From the NCBI RefSeq assembly GCF_005491425.1, contig NZ_CP028083.1, positions 1,016,001 through 1,080,000 of the forward strand: DNA of 64,000 bases, in the 5' to 3' direction. The position numbers were made by a program, and so were the translations under genes. The notes beneath the pieces were generated by a model. That model saw nothing but the letters and a program-made list of their open reading frames with translations, searched no databases and was not told the DNA's origin. Source of the DNA: Lysinibacillus sp. SGAir0095 (GTDB lineage: Bacteria; Bacillota; Bacilli; Bacillales_A; Planococcaceae). Below are positions 1 through 9,129 of the stretch, in pieces; position 1 is the first letter of the stretch, and every line of letters starts with the position of its first letter.

Positions 1-1
1 A

Positions 2-868
2 TCTGTTATGGGTCTTTACGACCAGAATAAAACGCGCGTACAAGGCGAAATATTATTCGATAATAAAAACCTGGCAGCTCTTTCAGAAGAGGAAATGAAC
101 GACATTCGAGGTTTTCAAATTAGTATGATTTTCCAAGATCCTCTCTCAGCATTAAATCCGCTTATGCGTATTGGAGAGCAAATTGAAGAAGGTCTAAACT
201 ATCATACTACGCTAAATAAGACGGAGAGAGATAATAGAGTACTAGAATTATTGCAGCAAGTAGGGATTCGCAATCCAGAACGTGTAGCTCGGCAGTTCCC
301 GCACCAATTATCAGGTGGTATGAGACAAAGGGTTATTATTGCAATAGCAATTGCTTGTAAACCTCAAATCATCATTGCGGATGAGCCAACTACAGCATTG
401 GATGTAACGATTCAAGCTCAGATTCTAGATTTATTGATCGATTTACAGGCTGAAACAGAAGCGGGTATTATACTAATTACCCATGACCTAGGGGTAGTTG
501 CAGAAGTTGCAGACCGTGTAGCAGTTATGTATGCAGGAGAAATTATTGAAGAAGCAACGGTAGAAGAATTGTTTGAAAATCCTAAGCATCCTTATACTCG
601 TTCTTTGTTTAACTCAATACCTCAGATGAATTCACAATCAGAGCGATTAAATGTAATTGAAGGTATTGTTCCTTCATTAATGAACCTTCCACGGTCTGGC
701 TGTCGCTTCTCTACTCGTATTCCATGGATACCAGCAGAAGCCCATGAGGAAAATCCAGCACTTCATGAAATTTCACCAGGACATTTTGTCCGCTGTACAT
801 GTTGGAAAGAGTTTAATTTCAAAACGGATAAAGGGGGCGGGACACATGAGCTTTATGCAAATAAATGA
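2..868 (+). CDS. oppD: Oligopeptide ABC transporter ATPase OppD/DppD, 5'-truncated
   Basis: One of the two ATPases that drive peptide uptake through an Opp/Dpp/App-type importer. The reading frame is open to the left window edge, so the N-terminus and Walker A motif lie outside the window. The Q-loop (IFQDPLSALNP), the signature LSGGMRQR and Walker B IIIADEPTTALD followed by the switch-histidine segment LITHDLG are all visible. The C-terminal Opp/Dpp extension contains the HPYTRSL segment and Cys residues typical of the family. The end overlaps the next ATPase gene by 23 bp, so the two are translationally coupled. Oligopeptide rather than dipeptide or nickel specificity is inferred only from the operon's large binding protein. 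Confidence 0.93.
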   Translation, partial: SVMGLYDQNKTRVQGEILFDNKNLAALSEEEMNDIRGFQISMIFQDPLSALNPLMRIGEQIEEGLNYHTTLNKTERDNRVLELLQQVGIRNPERVARQFPHQLSGGMRQRVIIAIAIACKPQIIIADEPTTALDVTIQAQILDLLIDLQAETEAGIILITHDLGVVAEVADRVAVMYAGEIIEEATVEELFENPKHPYTRSLFNSIPQMNSQSERLNVIEGIVPSLMNLPRSGCRFSTRIPWIPAEAHEENPALHEISPGHFVRCTCWKEFNFKTDKGGGTHELYANK

Positions 869-1793
869 TTTAAAAGTTCACTATCCTGTTCGCGGCGGAT
901 TCTTCAATACTGTTATAGACCAAGTACTTGCAGTTGATGGTATTACTATGGAATTTGAAAGAGGAAAGGCATATGGATTAGTTGGGGAATCTGGCTGTGG
1001 AAAATCCACAACAGGGAAAGCTCTAATTGGTCTAGAGAAGATTACGAATGGCAGTATCATTTACGAAGGTGAAGACGTAACAAACAGAAGAAGAAGTCGG
1101 AAATCTTCTTTTAATCGTGATGTTCAAATGATATTCCAAGATGCTCATTCAAGCTTGAATCCTCGTAAACGAGTAAAGGATATTATTGCAGAACCAATTC
1201 GTAATTTCCTTAGCCTTACGCCAAAAGAAGAAGAGAGAAAAATTAGTGAATTGCTTGAGATTGTTGGGATGCCTGAAGATGCGAAGTTTAAGTATCCTCA
1301 TGAATTCTCTGGAGGACAAAAACAACGTCTAGGGATTGCACGTGCAATCGCAACAAATCCTAAACTAATTATTGCAGACGAACCCGTTTCGGCACTTGAC
1401 TTATCTGTTCAAGCCCAAGTATTGAACTTTATGAAGGATATTCAAAATGAATTTGGACTCAGCTATTTATTTATATCCCACGATTTGGGTGTTGTTAAAC
1501 ATATGTGTGACCATATTTCCATAATGTATAAAGGTAGATTTGTAGAAACGGGTACAAAAGATGATATTTATACAAACCCACAGCATATCTACACAAAACG
1601 TTTACTTTCTGCAATACCAGAAGTTTCACCAGTTGGAAGAGAAAATCGAAAACGTGAACGAATCCGCGTAGAACAAAATTATCAAGCAGAACATAAGAAT
1701 TATTTTGATGAAAATGAACGAGTATTTGATTTATTACAAGTCTCAAACTCTCATTATGTAGCGGCTACTTCACAAGTGAAGGGGGTCTTGTAG
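846..1793 (+). CDS. oppF: Oligopeptide ABC transporter ATPase OppF
   Basis: Second ATPase of the peptide importer, about 315 aa. Walker A (GESGCGKST), Q-loop (IFQDAHSSLNP), signature FSGGQKQRL, Walker B IIADEPVSALD and the switch histidine in ISHDLG are present. The frame is open further upstream, but ATG 846 follows a GGGGGCGGG ribosome site with about 5 nt spacing, and the domain starts right after it with the usual OppF opening (INDLKVHYPVRGGFF). It overlaps the end of oppD and ends 1 nt before oppB, as in a tightly packed operon. OppD and OppF would form the heterodimeric motor under the OppB/OppC channel at the membrane. Confidence 0.95.
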   Translation: MSFMQINDLKVHYPVRGGFFNTVIDQVLAVDGITMEFERGKAYGLVGESGCGKSTTGKALIGLEKITNGSIIYEGEDVTNRRRSRKSSFNRDVQMIFQDAHSSLNPRKRVKDIIAEPIRNFLSLTPKEEERKISELLEIVGMPEDAKFKYPHEFSGGQKQRLGIARAIATNPKLIIADEPVSALDLSVQAQVLNFMKDIQNEFGLSYLFISHDLGVVKHMCDHISIMYKGRFVETGTKDDIYTNPQHIYTKRLLSAIPEVSPVGRENRKRERIRVEQNYQAEHKNYFDENERVFDLLQVSNSHYVAATSQVKGVL

Positions 1794-1794
1794 T

Positions 1795-2757
1795 ATGTGG
1801 AAAACAATTGTAAGAAGAGTTCTAATCATGATTCCACAATTATTCGTATTGAGTATTATCATCTTTATCTTAGCGAAAAATATGCCTGGTGATCCATTTA
1901 CTGGTTTAATTACACCTCAAACCGACCCAGCTCGTATTGCAGAATTAACTGAAAAAGCAGGATTAAATGATCCAGTACATGTTCAGTATTTGAGATGGAT
2001 GGGAAATGCCTTCCAAGGTGATTTTGGTCTTAGTTATACGTTCAAAAGGGATGTTGCAGCCCTAATTGGTGAACGGGCACTGAATACGTTCTGGCTATCA
2101 TTATTGAGTGTGCTTTTACTTTATTTAATCGCTATACCATTAGGCATATTAGCAGGAAGATATCAAAACTCTCGTTTAGATAAAACGATTGTACTGTATA
2201 GTTTTGTTACATATGCAATCCCTACATTTGTCTTAGGTTTGATTTTCTTATTCTTGTTTGGCTACAAATTGGAATGGTTCCCTACAAGTGGTAGTGTAGA
2301 TGTTAAATACGATTCCGGAACTTTCGGTTATTTCTGGAACAAGTTCTATCATATTATTCTACCATCTATTACGTACGCTATCTTGGGAACAACAGGTATT
2401 ATTCAATATCTGCGTTCTGAAATAATTGATGCCAAGGCAATGGATTATGTACGTACTGCTCGAAGTAAAGGGATTCCGATGAGAAAAGTGTATTCAAAAC
2501 ATATTTTCCGTAATTCTTTACTTCCGATTGCAGCGTTTTTAGGATTTACAATTACAGGATTATTAGGTGGATCCATCTTTATTGAAACAATTTTTGGTTA
2601 TCCTGGGATGGGGCAATTATTCGTAAGTTCTATCTTATCCCGTGACTATTCTGTCATTACAGCATTAGTTATGTTATTTGGATTCTTAGCTCTTTTAGGA
2701 AGTCTATTATCCGACATTATTATGAGTATTGTTGACCCTCGCATAAGGATTGAATAG
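1795..2757 (+). CDS. oppB: Oligopeptide ABC transporter permease OppB
   Basis: Integral membrane permease, 320 aa, a usual length for OppB/DppB. It opens with a membrane segment (residues about 9-27) followed by the conserved GDPF motif and a substrate-side loop, then further hydrophobic segments. The EAA-type coupling loop reads EIIDAKAMDYVRTARSKGIP near residues 215-235, where the ATPases dock. The GAAGGGGG ribosome site lies inside the end of oppF and the ATG follows the oppF stop by 1 nt. It pairs with OppC, the next gene, to form the channel. Confidence 0.95.
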   Translation: MWKTIVRRVLIMIPQLFVLSIIIFILAKNMPGDPFTGLITPQTDPARIAELTEKAGLNDPVHVQYLRWMGNAFQGDFGLSYTFKRDVAALIGERALNTFWLSLLSVLLLYLIAIPLGILAGRYQNSRLDKTIVLYSFVTYAIPTFVLGLIFLFLFGYKLEWFPTSGSVDVKYDSGTFGYFWNKFYHIILPSITYAILGTTGIIQYLRSEIIDAKAMDYVRTARSKGIPMRKVYSKHIFRNSLLPIAAFLGFTITGLLGGSIFIETIFGYPGMGQLFVSSILSRDYSVITALVMLFGFLALLGSLLSDIIMSIVDPRIRIE

Positions 2758-2788
2758 ACAAAACTAAAAAAGTGAAGGAGGATCCAGA

Positions 2789-3697
2789 ATGGCAAAGAAA
2801 AATCAAAAAACAATGAATACTAATTATGTAAACTCTCCTCCTACTGGAATGCAGGTAGTTTTTCGAGAGTTTATGAAAGATAGATTAGCTATGTTCTCAT
2901 TAATCGCGATTGTGCTTGTGATTATAGGTATCTTTATGTGGGCATGGCTGGGTATTGATCAACAACAATTACTTCGTGTTAGCTTAAGAGATAAATTTGC
3001 AGCACCTGGCGAGAAATTTTTACTTGGAGCAGACCAAGGTGGTAAGGATATCATTGGTCAAATTATTATCGGAGCTAGAAACTCTATGACAATCGCTATT
3101 GCTATTACGCTTATCACAGGAGTATTTGGTGTAGCAGTAGGTTTAATATGCGGTTACTTTGGTGGATGGATTGATAATCTGTTTATGAGGATTATTGACT
3201 TTTTCATTACAATTCCACAATTAATGTTAATCATCGTATTTATTACAGTAGTACCAAAATATACTGTTGGAGCATTCGTTTTAATTATGAGTCTCTTCCT
3301 ATGGACTGGTACGGCAAGGCTTATCCGTTCTAAGGCACTATCGGAGAGCAGACGCGATTATGTACAGGCTTCAAAAACCCTTGGTACAAGTGATTTTGTT
3401 ATTATTGTCCGAGAAGTATTACCAAATTTAAGTTCAATCATAATTGTTGAAATGACATTAAACTTTGCAGGGAATGTTGGAATTGAAACAGGTTTATCTT
3501 ATTTAGGGTTTGGGTTACCACTTTCAGTACCATCTCTAGGAACCCTAGTAGCTAGTGCCAATAATCCACTTGTATTGCAACAGTATTGGTGGGTTTGGTT
3601 ACCTGCAGCATTATTTATTCTTTTAATGATGTTAGGAATCAACTATGTTGGTCAAGCATTAAGAAGGGCAGCAGATTCTCGTCAACGATTAGGATAA
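2789..3697 (+). CDS. oppC: Oligopeptide ABC transporter permease OppC
   Basis: Second permease, 302 aa. It has the OppC N-terminal segment (VVFREFMKDRLAMFSLI, one membrane helix), a periplasmic-type loop with LGADQGGKDI (the family's LGTDxxGRD motif), then several helices. The coupling loop RLIRSKALSESRRDYVQASK and the conserved GLSYLGFGLP segment are visible. An AAGGAGG ribosome site precedes the ATG by about 8 nt. It sits 31 bp after oppB and 159 bp before the binding protein; that larger gap holds an inverted repeat that may allow different expression of oppA. Confidence 0.95.
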   Translation: MAKKNQKTMNTNYVNSPPTGMQVVFREFMKDRLAMFSLIAIVLVIIGIFMWAWLGIDQQQLLRVSLRDKFAAPGEKFLLGADQGGKDIIGQIIIGARNSMTIAIAITLITGVFGVAVGLICGYFGGWIDNLFMRIIDFFITIPQLMLIIVFITVVPKYTVGAFVLIMSLFLWTGTARLIRSKALSESRRDYVQASKTLGTSDFVIIVREVLPNLSSIIIVEMTLNFAGNVGIETGLSYLGFGLPLSVPSLGTLVASANNPLVLQQYWWVWLPAALFILLMMLGINYVGQALRRAADSRQRLG

Positions 3698-3774
3698 ATA
3701 TTGATTATATTTTTAGTTTTTGATATCTGAATATTTTATGTTTTTAAATTACTGCGATGCAACAGGGGTACCAC

Positions 3775-3802
3775 CATATTTACAAAATTATAAGTAAATA
3801 TG
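3775..3802 (+). promoter_or_regulatory. Inverted repeat in the oppC-oppA gap
   Basis: Perfect 9-bp arms CATATTTAC and GTAAATATG are separated by 10 nt, about 55 bp upstream of oppA. There is no T-run, so it is not a standard terminator. It could be an RNA stem that stabilises the oppA end of the operon mRNA, since binding proteins are usually made in excess, or an operator. Function is inferred only from position. Confidence 0.4.
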
Positions 3803-3856
3803 TTTTATTATAAATAAATCTCATAGGTACAAAAATGAAAAAAGGGAGGAAAAGCA

Positions 3857-5686
3857 ATGAAGAAAACTAAGTGGTTATTATTTGCAGCACTTTTCTCATT
3901 ATTACTAGTTTTAGCAGCTTGTAATGATAGTGAGGAAGGTGGAACAACAACAGAAGAACCAGCAGACACAACAACAGAAGAAACTGAAGGAACAGAAACT
4001 GCAACTGAAACTTCAGATAAACTATTTGAAGTTGCTGTAACAAATGATGGGGAAGCAATCGAAGGGGGAACTCTTCAAGTTGCAATGGTTAAAGATGAGC
4101 CTTTCCAAGGGATTTTCAACTGGGAACTTTATGAAGATGCTTATGATTCTGAATTAATGGCATGGGTTTCTAACTCACTTTTCGATGTTGATGGAAACTT
4201 CATGATTACTGATGAAGGGATCGCATCTTTAGAGGTTGACCAAGAAAATAACAAAGCAACTGTTAAACTACGTGAAGGTGTAAAATGGTCTGACGGTGAA
4301 CCGTTAACTGTTGAAGACGTAATTTTACCTTACCATATTATTGGCCACAAAGATTATACTGGTGTTCGTTACGATTCTCAATTCCAAAATATTATTGGTG
4401 CTGAAGAGTATCATGCAGGTACTGCTGATACAATTTCAGGTCTTAAACAAATTGATGATTTAACTTTAGAAATTAGCTTTAAACAATTATCTCCATCAAT
4501 TTTCTATGGTGGTGACGGTCTATGGACTTACGCAGCTCCAGCTCATCAAATTGCTGATATTCCAGTAGGTGAATTAGTTGAAGCTGATGCAGTTCGTAAA
4601 AATCCTGTAACATTAGGGCCTTTCAAAATCGATAAAATCGTACCAGGTGAATCTGTATCTTACGTGAAAAACGAAAACTACTGGGAAGGTGAACCAAAAC
4701 TTGACGGAGTTGTCGTGAAAGTGGTTCCATCAAGCTCAATTTCGGTAGCAATCGGTTCAGGTGATTATGATATCGTTCAAAGCTTTAATGCAACAAAAAT
4801 GGCAGAAATTAAAGACTTTGACAACATTACAGTTTTAGGTCGTCCAGAGCTTTACTACTCTTACGTTGGATTCAAAGTAGGTAAATTTGATACTGAAGCA
4901 GGAAAAGTAGTAACAGATATGGAAAATTCAAAAATGGGTAACCAACAATTACGTCAAGCTATGGGTTATGCATTAGATATCGAACAAGTATCTGAAGTAT
5001 TCTACGAAAACTTACGTGAGCGTGCGAATTCTTTAATTCCACCAGTATTTGAATCATTCTATGATGGTGAATTAGAAGGATACACTTATGATCCAGAAAA
5101 AGCTATTGCTTTATTAGAAGAAGCAGGCTATAAGGATGTAGACGGAGACGGATTACGTGAAGATCCAAACGGTGAAAAATTAGAAATTAAATTAGCTGCA
5201 ATGGCAAGTGATGCGACTCAAGAAGAGATTATCTCATTCTACCTACAAAACTGGGCTGATGTAGGTTTAAATGTTACATTATCGACTGGCCGTTTAATCG
5301 AATTCAACGCATTCTATGATATGGTTGAAGCTGACGACCCTGAAATCGATATCTTCATGGGTGCTTGGGGAACTGGTACTAACCCATCTCCATCAGGTTT
5401 ATATGGAGAGGTAGATGCATTTAACTTCAGCCGTTATACTTCAGAAGAATTACAATCTGCTGTTACAGCGATCGATTCTCCTGAAGCATTTGACACTGAA
5501 TTCCGTGCGAACCAGTTCAAAATCTTCCAACAACATATCGAGGAAGTTGCAACAACAATTCCAATGCAATTCCGTTATGAGATCTTCCCAGTTAACAAAC
5601 GTGTGAAAAATTACAGTGTTGACTATGCAGAACCAACAGAATTACATGAAATTGAATTAGTTGCTGAAGAACCAGTAGCTAACTAA
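3857..5686 (+). CDS. oppA: Peptide-binding lipoprotein OppA
   Basis: Extracellular substrate-binding lipoprotein of the importer, 609 aa, in the long class (SBP_bac_5) seen for OppA/AppA. The signal peptide MKKTKWLLFAALFSLLLVLA ends in lipobox LAAC with Cys22 as the lipidation site. A low-complexity Thr/Glu linker (residues about 25-52) tethers the binding domain. Family features include LREGVKWSDGEPLTVEDV and LRQAMGYALDIEQV. The ATG follows GGGAGGA. It is last in the operon and is followed by a terminator, so the unit ends here. Confidence 0.95.
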   Translation: MKKTKWLLFAALFSLLLVLAACNDSEEGGTTTEEPADTTTEETEGTETATETSDKLFEVAVTNDGEAIEGGTLQVAMVKDEPFQGIFNWELYEDAYDSELMAWVSNSLFDVDGNFMITDEGIASLEVDQENNKATVKLREGVKWSDGEPLTVEDVILPYHIIGHKDYTGVRYDSQFQNIIGAEEYHAGTADTISGLKQIDDLTLEISFKQLSPSIFYGGDGLWTYAAPAHQIADIPVGELVEADAVRKNPVTLGPFKIDKIVPGESVSYVKNENYWEGEPKLDGVVVKVVPSSSISVAIGSGDYDIVQSFNATKMAEIKDFDNITVLGRPELYYSYVGFKVGKFDTEAGKVVTDMENSKMGNQQLRQAMGYALDIEQVSEVFYENLRERANSLIPPVFESFYDGELEGYTYDPEKAIALLEEAGYKDVDGDGLREDPNGEKLEIKLAAMASDATQEEIISFYLQNWADVGLNVTLSTGRLIEFNAFYDMVEADDPEIDIFMGAWGTGTNPSPSGLYGEVDAFNFSRYTSEELQSAVTAIDSPEAFDTEFRANQFKIFQQHIEEVATTIPMQFRYEIFPVNKRVKNYSVDYAEPTELHEIELVAEEPVAN

Positions 5687-5691
5687 TTACC

Positions 5692-5740
5692 AAAAGATGA
5701 ATTCAGGAGCGTCAAAACTCCTTGGATTCATCTTTTTTAA
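5692..5740 (+). terminator. Rho-independent terminator after oppA
   Basis: A long stem, AAGATGAATTCAGGAG against CTCCTTGGATTCATCTT with a small internal mismatch, is followed by TTTTTT. It closes the opp operon. Confidence 0.85.
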
Positions 5741-5773
5741 TGATTTCCTCCTTAATCTTAAATTTAACATTAT

Positions 5774-5808
5774 AAAAAAACGAGCTGTTTCTTTAGGAAA
5801 CAACTCGA
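5774..5808 (-). terminator. Terminator of the DegV gene
   Basis: Read on the minus strand: arms CGAGTTGTTTC and GAAACAGCTCG around CTAAA, followed by a T-run. It lies just past the yitS stop. Edges are good to a few bases. Confidence 0.8.
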
Positions 5809-5816
5809 AAAATCAA

Positions 5817-6668
5817 TTAGTAGTCTTTATCTGTAAAGAAGATGGCTATCGTACCAGGGCCTGCATGAGCACCAATACTCGAGCCGATCATTGTGATTTT
5901 GAAGGATTTGGGTTGCAGCTTCTCTTCGATTAACGTTTGTACTTCTTTAGCAAACTCTAAATCATCCCCATGGCTAATTCCCACAGTTTTATTCGAGAAT
6001 TCACCACCACGCTCTGCCATTAGTTCAATTATCCGATTAATCGCTTTTTTACGACCTCGAATTTTTTCGAGAGGAATAAGCTTACCATCTTCTACATGTA
6101 GAATCGGTTTAATACTTAAAAGACCACCGATAAATGCACTCGATTTTGAAAGTCTTCCCCCGGCAGCTAAGTAGTTTAAGTTCTCAACTGTAAACAGGTG
6201 AGTCATGTGTTCTGCCATGTACGTAATTTTTTGAGTAATCTCATCAAATGATAGACCTTGGTCGCGTAAACGAACAGCTTCTACCACTAGCAATCCATGG
6301 CCTAATGAAGCACACTTGGAATCAATGATTTTTAATTTTAAATTTGGGTAATTTTCGCGTACCTGAGAGGCAATCATTACCGCAGTGTTATATGTACCCG
6401 ATAAATTTGAGGAGAAGGCGATATAAATCCCTTCTTCATCATTTTTTGCCAGGGTTTCAAATTGATTTAAGAAAGCCTCAGGCGACACTTGAGAAGTTTT
6501 TGGAACCGCACCTTCTCTCATTGCATCGTATACAACCTTTGGGTCAATATCCAAGATATCATTGTATTCTTGATTATTTAAATCCACTCGAAGTGTAAAG
6601 AGTTCTACATTATTTTCAGTAAAAAACTCTTTTGGTAAATCGCTGCCGCTATCTGCAAAAATTTTCAT
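5817..6668 (-). CDS. yitS: DegV family fatty-acid-binding protein (YitS-like)
   Basis: DegV proteins bind a fatty acid and, in Gram-positives, act as FakB partners of fatty acid kinase FakA. About 283 aa. Family motifs are ADSGSDLP at the N-terminus, SSNLSGTYN, and the TVENLNYLAAGGRLSK segment. Two in-frame ATGs lie 6 nt apart. AAGGAGG sits 1 nt before the first but 7 nt before the second, so I start at 6668. The gene opens a yitS-yitU / yitV-yitW group shared with B. subtilis. Whether it works as a FakB was not shown; the name is by motif and synteny. Confidence 0.9.
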   Translation of the reverse strand: MKIFADSGSDLPKEFFTENNVELFTLRVDLNNQEYNDILDIDPKVVYDAMREGAVPKTSQVSPEAFLNQFETLAKNDEEGIYIAFSSNLSGTYNTAVMIASQVRENYPNLKLKIIDSKCASLGHGLLVVEAVRLRDQGLSFDEITQKITYMAEHMTHLFTVENLNYLAAGGRLSKSSAFIGGLLSIKPILHVEDGKLIPLEKIRGRKKAINRIIELMAERGGEFSNKTVGISHGDDLEFAKEVQTLIEEKLQPKSFKITMIGSSIGAHAGPGTIAIFFTDKDY

Positions 6669-6762
6669 ATACATACCTCCTTTGAACGTTTTTATGTGAA
6701 CTGCAAGCTTGTATTGATTTTGTGAATTAAAGGAAATAGAATATTTCCAAACTTATCTATAC

Positions 6763-7569
6763 TTACAATTTTAGTCTTTCTATTAGGAATTTGGCAATGC
6801 CATCTTCGTTATTACTTAAAGTAATTTCATTGGCAATATTTTTTAAATCATCAATTCCATTTGACATGGCAACGCCAAGACCTGCGTATTCAAGCATTTC
6901 TAAATCATTATCCTCATCACCAAATGCAATAATGCGGTCTCGTGGGATATTTAAGTCTTTCGCAATATGAGAAATTCCCACTGCTTTATTTAACCCTTTT
7001 CGTACAATTTCAATAATATGGAATGGTGCACCCCAACGGCGATGATCGATTAACTCCGCATGTACGCTTGCTAAGTGGTCACGAATAATCGGAACATTAG
7101 CTTCATCTGCATGAATGAGTAAGCTTGTAGGATCTTCGTTTAAGCTACCTCGCAAGTTACCGATTGTCACTCGAGGATCTCCCATATTAAAAATGTCCAT
7201 CATGCGATTATCCTCATTATGAATAAATACATCGTCCATCACTTCTGCAATCAAATTTTCATATTGATATTTATCGACTGAGTCCACAACATCATGAACG
7301 ACACTTATATCAATTGGAGAATGGAGCGTTTTCCATCCTGCATTTTTAGGGTGGTGAACAAGTGCACCATTAAAGTTTACTATTGGAGTAGTTAGCAATA
7401 GTTCATTATAATACAGCTGGCTCGCACGGAATGGGCGACCAGTGGCAATCATCACTTGATGGCCTGCTTCCTTTGCTTTGAATAAAGTTTCCTTTGTTTT
7501 GTCAGATATTTTTTTCTCATCCGTTAATAAAGTACCATCTAAATCTAACACAATTAAATGTTGTTTCAT
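6763..7569 (-). CDS. yitU: Cof-type HAD phosphatase (YitU-like)
   Basis: Predicted cytosolic sugar-phosphate or nucleotide phosphatase of HAD subfamily IIB, 268 aa. Motif I is DLDGTLLTDE (nucleophile and acid Asp near residues 9 and 11), motif II includes ATGRP, and motif IV is GDEDNDLEML near residues 217-226. An AAAGGAG ribosome site precedes the ATG. It is transcribed with yitS on the minus strand, with a gap of about 95 bp. The substrate cannot be told from the sequence; the YitU name rests on family plus gene order. Confidence 0.88.
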   Translation of the reverse strand: MKQHLIVLDLDGTLLTDEKKISDKTKETLFKAKEAGHQVMIATGRPFRASQLYYNELLLTTPIVNFNGALVHHPKNAGWKTLHSPIDISVVHDVVDSVDKYQYENLIAEVMDDVFIHNEDNRMMDIFNMGDPRVTIGNLRGSLNEDPTSLLIHADEANVPIIRDHLASVHAELIDHRRWGAPFHIIEIVRKGLNKAVGISHIAKDLNIPRDRIIAFGDEDNDLEMLEYAGLGVAMSNGIDDLKNIANEITLSNNEDGIAKFLIERLKL

Positions 7570-7782
7570 GAAGGAATTCTCCTTTCTTTCTCTTTTAAAT
7601 TTTATCCTTCTGGATATATTTAGTCAAAAATTGATAATCTGCATCCTATTTTTAGCATAAATTTTCCACCAATGATATGATTATTAAGAATAGTTTTTTC
7701 TATATTGACGAAAATATTAGCTTTAGAAAAACTATTTAGTAAATAAAATAGTTTTTACAATATGGTTTAGAGGTGAAAGAAA

Positions 7783-8544
7783 ATGTATGTTCAAGATGAT
7801 ATGTGGAAAGGAATCCCTTTATTACATGTTTATGATGATTCAATGAATGAACAGACGCCTGTTGTAATTTTTCTTCATGGCTTTCAAAGTGCAAAGGAGC
7901 ATAACTTACACTACGCTTATCAATTAGTACAAAATGGCGTTCGTGTCATAATGCCTGATGCCTATTTACACGGTGTCCGTGATGAACAGCTTTCTGAGGT
8001 TAAAATGAATATTCACTTTTGGGAGATTGTCATGAAATCCATCCATGAAGTAAATACCATATATGAGGAACTAAAGATTCGAGGATTTGGAGATTCTAAA
8101 ATCGGGATAGCTGGTTCATCCATGGGCGGGATCGTTACTGCAGGATGTTTAAATTCATATGATTGGATAAGTACTGCGGCAATATGTATGGGTGCTCCGG
8201 GGTATGTTGAGTTAGCTAATTATCAGTTGGAACAATTCGGAAAAATGGGAGTTAAATTACCGTTTGATGAAAAACAAAAAGAAGCAATTTTAAATCAATT
8301 GTCAGAATATGATATAACAAAGAATCTGAACCGCTTCAAACAAAGACCAGTGATATTTTGGCATGGACATAAAGATGTGACTGTACCATTCAAAAATACA
8401 TATCATTTTTATACGCAATTACGTTCACACTATGAACAATCACCTGAGAAATTAAAATTTGTTGAATCCAAAAGCTCAGGACATAAAGTACCGCGTAGTG
8501 GTGTGCTTGCAGTCACTTCGTTTCTTTCACAACATTTGGCATAA
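7783..8544 (+). CDS. yitV: Alpha/beta hydrolase, YitV-type esterase
   Basis: Predicted serine esterase, 253 aa, cytosolic with no signal peptide. The oxyanion strand VVIFLHGFQSAKEHN, nucleophile elbow GSSMGG (Ser near residue 115), acid segment HGHKDVTVPF and base SSGHKVPRSG fit a complete Ser-Asp-His triad. The ATG follows an AGGTGAAAG ribosome site. It is divergent from yitU and followed by yitW, the order seen in B. subtilis. The natural substrate is unknown. Confidence 0.85.
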   Translation: MYVQDDMWKGIPLLHVYDDSMNEQTPVVIFLHGFQSAKEHNLHYAYQLVQNGVRVIMPDAYLHGVRDEQLSEVKMNIHFWEIVMKSIHEVNTIYEELKIRGFGDSKIGIAGSSMGGIVTAGCLNSYDWISTAAICMGAPGYVELANYQLEQFGKMGVKLPFDEKQKEAILNQLSEYDITKNLNRFKQRPVIFWHGHKDVTVPFKNTYHFYTQLRSHYEQSPEKLKFVESKSSGHKVPRSGVLAVTSFLSQHLA

Positions 8545-8599
8545 ATAATTTCATTTGCTATGATAGAGTTAACACTATAGAGAAGGGGGAAATAAAGAA

Positions 8600-8914
8600 A
8601 TGGCAATCAGTGAAGACATGAAAGAAAGCATGTTGGGTGCTTTAGAAAACGTAATTGATCCTGAGCTTGGTATCGATATTGTCAACTTAGGTTTAGTATA
8701 TGAAGTAGATTTAGATGAAGAAGGGTTAGCGACTGTCACAATGACGCTAACATCTATGGGGTGCCCACTTGGTCCAGTTATCGTTGACCAAGTAAACACT
8801 GCCTTAGGTGAGTTACCTGAAGTTAAGAAAGTTGATGTCAATATTGTTTGGCAGCCAGCATGGTCAAAAGACATGATGTCACGGTACGCAAAAATGGCAT
8901 TAGGAATCAGATAA
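8600..8914 (+). CDS. yitW: MIP18/DUF59 iron-sulfur assembly protein (YitW/SufT-like)
   Basis: Small single-domain DUF59 protein, 104 aa, of the SufT/MIP18 type that helps mature iron-sulfur proteins. The family opening DPELGIDIVNLGLVYEV and the reactive-Cys motif TSMGCPLGPVI are clear, and the C-terminal W-P-A-W segment is also typical. An AGAAGGGGGA ribosome site precedes the start. It follows yitV by about 55 bp and ends at a strong terminator, so yitV-yitW may be one unit. The exact client proteins are unknown. Confidence 0.9.
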   Translation: MAISEDMKESMLGALENVIDPELGIDIVNLGLVYEVDLDEEGLATVTMTLTSMGCPLGPVIVDQVNTALGELPEVKKVDVNIVWQPAWSKDMMSRYAKMALGIR

Positions 8915-8920
8915 AGTGCA

Positions 8921-8956
8921 AATGAGCAACTCCAAATAGAGTTGCTCATTTTTTTA
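8921..8956 (+). terminator. Terminator after yitW
   Basis: AATGAGCAACTC pairs with GAGTTGCTCATT around a 5-nt loop, then a T-run. The arms are perfect over 12 bp. Confidence 0.9.
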
Positions 8957-9129
8957 TGCTCATTTTACAAGGAGGTTGGGCAATTAGGTAACACAGCCTA
9001 CAATGCAAACGACACCTTAACATTGATTGCTAATGGAAAATTTAAATGATTATCTTGCATAAATCAGGGGAATTAAAGAAATACCAGATTTAGTTATTAA
9101 AAACTTAAAAATTAGGAGGTTTCTTTAAC

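Noticed and set aside
8957-9047. Short stretch reading YKEVGQLGNTAYNANDTL followed by a stop, behind an AAGGAGG
   Set aside because: No start codon in frame and only about 30 codons; could be a relic, but evidence is too thin.
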